Assembly: GCA_902826945.1 (NCBI GenBank)
Contig: CADEGS010000049.1
Coordinates: forward strand, 1 to 22,268
DNA: 22,268 nucleotides
From: an uncultured bacterium
GTDB lineage: Bacteria > Planctomycetota > UBA1135 > GCA-002686595
Reading direction: 5' to 3'
Shown in pieces: positions 20,054 to 22,268 of this stretch. Below the pieces are notes generated by a model, which saw nothing but the letters and a program-made list of their open reading frames with translations, ran no database searches and was not told the DNA's origin. A program made the position numbers and the translations under genes. Within the stretch, counting starts at the first letter, position 1; every line of letters starts with the position of its first letter.

Positions 20054-21874
20054 ATGCCGTCGCAGCCCGAGACCCTCACCCTGTTCGACGAGCCGGCTCC
20101 CGTGCCCGCGAAGAAGACGAAGAAGCAGCAGCAGCCAGCCCCTCCGCCCGCCGCGGGCGGGAGCGCCGACGACGATCCCGCGGCCGAGGAGGCCGCGCGC
20201 CCCCGGCCGCGCGCCGGCTCCGCCGCTCCGCCCCGCCGCGCCACCGCGCAGGCGATGGCCGAGAAGCAGCGCGAGATCTCCGTGGCCGAGTTCTTCACGA
20301 AGAACCGCCACCTGCTGGGCTTCGACTCGCCGCTCAAGGCGCTGCTCACGGCGGTCAAGGAGGCGGTGGACAACTCGCTCGACGCCTGCGAGGAGGCCGG
20401 GATCCTGCCCGAGATCGAGGTGATCCTCGAGCCGACGGCCGAGAACCGCTACCGCATGATCGTCGAGGACAACGGGCCCGGCATCGTCGACACGGCGATC
20501 GGCAAGGTCTTCGGCAAGCTGCTCTACGGCTCCAAGTTCCACAAGCTCTCGCAGAGCCGCGGCCAGCAGGGCATCGGCATCTCGGCCGCCGGCATGTACG
20601 GCCAGCTCACGACCGGCAAGCCGCTGCGCATCGTCTCGCGCACCGGCCCGCGCAAGGACGCGGTCGAGTTCCTGCTGACGATCGACACGGCCAAGAACAA
20701 GCCGGAGATCCACTCCAGCCAGACGATCCGCTGGGAGAAGCCGCACGGCACGCGCGTCGAGATCGAGATGGAGGGCCGCTACCAGAAGGGCCTGCGCTCG
20801 GTCGACATGTACCTGAAGCTGACCGCCATCGCGAACCCGCACCTGACGCTCGCCTACACCGACCCCGGCGGCGAGCGCGTCGTGTACGAGCGCGCGACGA
20901 AGGAGCTGCCGCCCGAGACGATCGAGATCAAGCCGCACCCGCACGGCGTCGAGCTGGGCCGGCTGATCGCGATGCTGAAGGAGACGGGCGCGCGCTCGCT
21001 GTCGGGCTTCCTGCAGGAGGAGTTCAGCCGCGTCGGCCCCAAGGTCGCGAAGGAGATCATCGCGACGGCCGGCAAGGGCCTCTCCGACAAGAGCTACCCC
21101 GCGCGCATCGCGCGCGAGGAGGCGAGCGCGCTGCACCAGGCGATCGCCGCCACGAAGATCAGCGCGCCCTCGACCGAGTGCATCGCGCCGATCGGCGAGG
21201 AGCTCGTGCTGCAGGGGCTGAAGAAGGAGATCGAGGCCGACTTCTACTTCGCCGCCACGCGCCCGCCGTCGGTCTACCGCGGCAACCCGTTCCAGATCGA
21301 GGTCGGCATCGCCTACGGCAAGCCCGGCGGCGTGGGCCTCGAGCTGACCGACGAGGGCCGCATCAAGAAGCGCAAGCCCGACCCGAAGACCGCGCACGAG
21401 GACCTCGTCGCCGACGCCGACGAGCCGATCCGCGTGCTGCGCTTCGCGAACCGCGTGCCGCTCCTGCACCAGCAGTCGGCCTGCGCCGTCACGAAGGCGG
21501 TGATCGCGACGAACTGGCGCGCCTACGGCCTGCAGCACCCGCGCGGCGCGCTGCCGATCGGGCCGATGGCGGTCCTGGTGCACATCGCGAGCGTGTGGGT
21601 GCCGTTCACCTCCGAGTCCAAGGAGGCGATCGCGAGCTACCCCGAGATCCTGAAGGAGGTCAAGCTCGCGCTCCAGGTGTGCGGCCGCAAGCTCGGCGCG
21701 TACGTGCGCAAGGGCAAGCGCCTGCAGCGCGAGTACGACAAGCGCAACTACATCGAGAAGTACATCCCCCACATCGGCATCGCGCTGCAGGAGATCCTGG
21801 ACCTCTCCGAGCGCGAGCGCGACGAGACGGTCAGCACGCTGGAAGAGGTGCTGCACCGCTCGCGGAAGTTCTGA
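20054..21874 (+). CDS. top6B: DNA topoisomerase VI subunit B (GHKL ATPase)
   Basis: This gene encodes 606 residues. Top6B is the ATPase subunit of the type IIB topoisomerase, dimerising on ATP and gating Top6A's DNA cleavage to relax or decatenate DNA. The Bergerat fold is intact: N box with Glu103, Asn107 and Asp110 in EAVDNSLDA, G1 EDNGPGI (138-144), G2 SRGQQGIGISAAG (168-180), and G3 HGTRVEI (231-237). A helix-two-turn-helix region lies about 300-360, and the transducer domain runs from about 370 to 590. The first 70 or so residues are a low-complexity Ala/Pro/Lys/Glu extension, with TLFDEP near the start. The ATG at 20054 is preferred. A GTG at 19985 would add 23 Arg-rich residues. There is no Shine-Dalgarno. 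top6A follows 9 nt later. Confidence 0.93.
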   Translation: MPSQPETLTLFDEPAPVPAKKTKKQQQPAPPPAAGGSADDDPAAEEAARPRPRAGSAAPPRRATAQAMAEKQREISVAEFFTKNRHLLGFDSPLKALLTAVKEAVDNSLDACEEAGILPEIEVILEPTAENRYRMIVEDNGPGIVDTAIGKVFGKLLYGSKFHKLSQSRGQQGIGISAAGMYGQLTTGKPLRIVSRTGPRKDAVEFLLTIDTAKNKPEIHSSQTIRWEKPHGTRVEIEMEGRYQKGLRSVDMYLKLTAIANPHLTLAYTDPGGERVVYERATKELPPETIEIKPHPHGVELGRLIAMLKETGARSLSGFLQEEFSRVGPKVAKEIIATAGKGLSDKSYPARIAREEASALHQAIAATKISAPSTECIAPIGEELVLQGLKKEIEADFYFAATRPPSVYRGNPFQIEVGIAYGKPGGVGLELTDEGRIKKRKPDPKTAHEDLVADADEPIRVLRFANRVPLLHQQSACAVTKAVIATNWRAYGLQHPRGALPIGPMAVLVHIASVWVPFTSESKEAIASYPEILKEVKLALQVCGRKLGAYVRKGKRLQREYDKRNYIEKYIPHIGIALQEILDLSERERDETVSTLEEVLHRSRKF

Positions 21875-21883
21875 GGGCGCGCG

Positions 21884-22268
21884 ATGGCGAAGAAGAAGGA
21901 CAAGGCGGCCGGGGACGGCGACGCGGCGCCGCGGCGGCCGGTCGCGGACGGCGCGGACGGCGCGAAGACCGTGCGCCGGCGCAAGCCGGCGCTGGACGAG
22001 CTCGACAAGAAGACGCTGACCCTGATCGCGGGCACGGCCGAGCGCGTGCAGAAGAAGATCCTGGCGCGCATCCTGCCCGAGCTGCGCTTCCCCGTGCGCT
22101 CGCTCGGCAACGTGAAGTACGACCGCAAGATCGGCTACTTCGAGCTGGGCAAGGGCGCGAAGACGCGCGCGCTCTCGGTCAACACGGTCAAGAACTTCGC
22201 GCAGACGCTGCGGCTGATGTCGATCTCGAAGGACATGGTCGAGAACGACGACTTCGCCACCAAGCGGG
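21884..22268 (+). CDS. top6A: DNA topoisomerase VI subunit A (Spo11-like), N-terminal fragment
   Basis: The gene runs off the window edge after 128 codons. It starts with ATG 21884, nine bases after the top6B stop, with a GAGGG-like Shine-Dalgarno overlapping that stop. The first 35 or so residues are Lys/Arg/Ala/Asp-rich and probably disordered. A winged-helix (5Y-CAP-type) domain follows: KKILARILPELRFPVRSLGN (65-84), FELGKGAKTRALSV, then VKNFAQTLRLM (109-119). The last visible residues DDFATKR match the DxxATKRExYY block, so the catalytic tyrosine should lie only a few codons past the edge. Assignment rests on this block plus its position after top6B. Top6A makes the transient double-strand break. 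Confidence 0.88.
   Translation, partial: MAKKKDKAAGDGDAAPRRPVADGADGAKTVRRRKPALDELDKKTLTLIAGTAERVQKKILARILPELRFPVRSLGNVKYDRKIGYFELGKGAKTRALSVNTVKNFAQTLRLMSISKDMVENDDFATKR

Noticed and set aside
1..22268. CRISPR arrays, insertion sequences, tRNA or rRNA genes
   Set aside because: I saw no regularly spaced repeats, transposase motifs, flanking inverted repeats or tRNA-like cloverleaf sequence by eye. Dedicated tools would be needed to exclude them fully.

Overview
The window is about 22.3 kb of very GC-rich bacterial DNA, with strong G/C preference at third codon positions and long antisense shadow reading frames. Gene content points to a planctomycete-type bacterium: a bacterial topoisomerase VI pair, futalosine-pathway menaquinone genes, an ECF sigma factor with a very long C-terminal extension made of carboxypeptidase-regulatory-like (CRL) domains, and a large secreted protein whose C-terminal module I associate with planctomycete secreted proteins. 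The phylum call is inference from gene content, since no rRNA gene is present.

Layout. 1-88 (-): start of htpG. 246-1750 (+): two overlapping, unrecognised lipoprotein-like genes. 1774-2409 (-): small class I methyltransferase, divergent from 2533-3975 (+), a membrane-anchored CRL protein. 4020-5369 (-): dimeric-type glycyl-tRNA synthetase, preceded by a 65-residue membrane protein (5448-5645, -). 5761-8177 (+): mqnC-mqnE. 8405-9178 (+): PPC-like lipoprotein ending at a strong terminator. 9240-11923 (-): secreted PHP/CehA-like protein followed by an RluA-type pseudouridine synthase. 12080-14700 (+): MBOAT acyltransferase and AlgX/AlgJ-like SGNH partner. 14940-17459 (+): ECF sigma factor, transmembrane segment and five CRL repeats in one protein. 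17463-18365 (-): rRNA-methyltransferase-like gene. 18390-19190 (+): mqnA. 19393-19815 (+): small secreted protein with a calcium-loop motif. 20054-end (+): topoisomerase VI B and the start of A. No intergenic gap exceeds 300 bases. I see no tRNA, rRNA, IS element or CRISPR array.

How genes work together. MqnA, MqnC and MqnE are three steps of the futalosine route to menaquinone, placed at two sites about 10 kb apart. The MBOAT/SGNH pair probably O-acetylates an exported polymer, but no polymer synthesis genes are nearby. Top6B and Top6A form one ATP-dependent type IIB topoisomerase.

Most notable. (1) The sigma factor looks built to sit in the membrane and sense the exterior through its own repeats. 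(2) At least six genes have a cTAnnnT -10-like box 6-10 nt before the start codon and no convincing Shine-Dalgarno, which suggests leaderless mRNAs. Six others carry the same box further upstream, and some of those have a clear Shine-Dalgarno. (3) mqnA and its divergent neighbour have start codons 24 nt apart, and their -10 boxes overlap by two bases.
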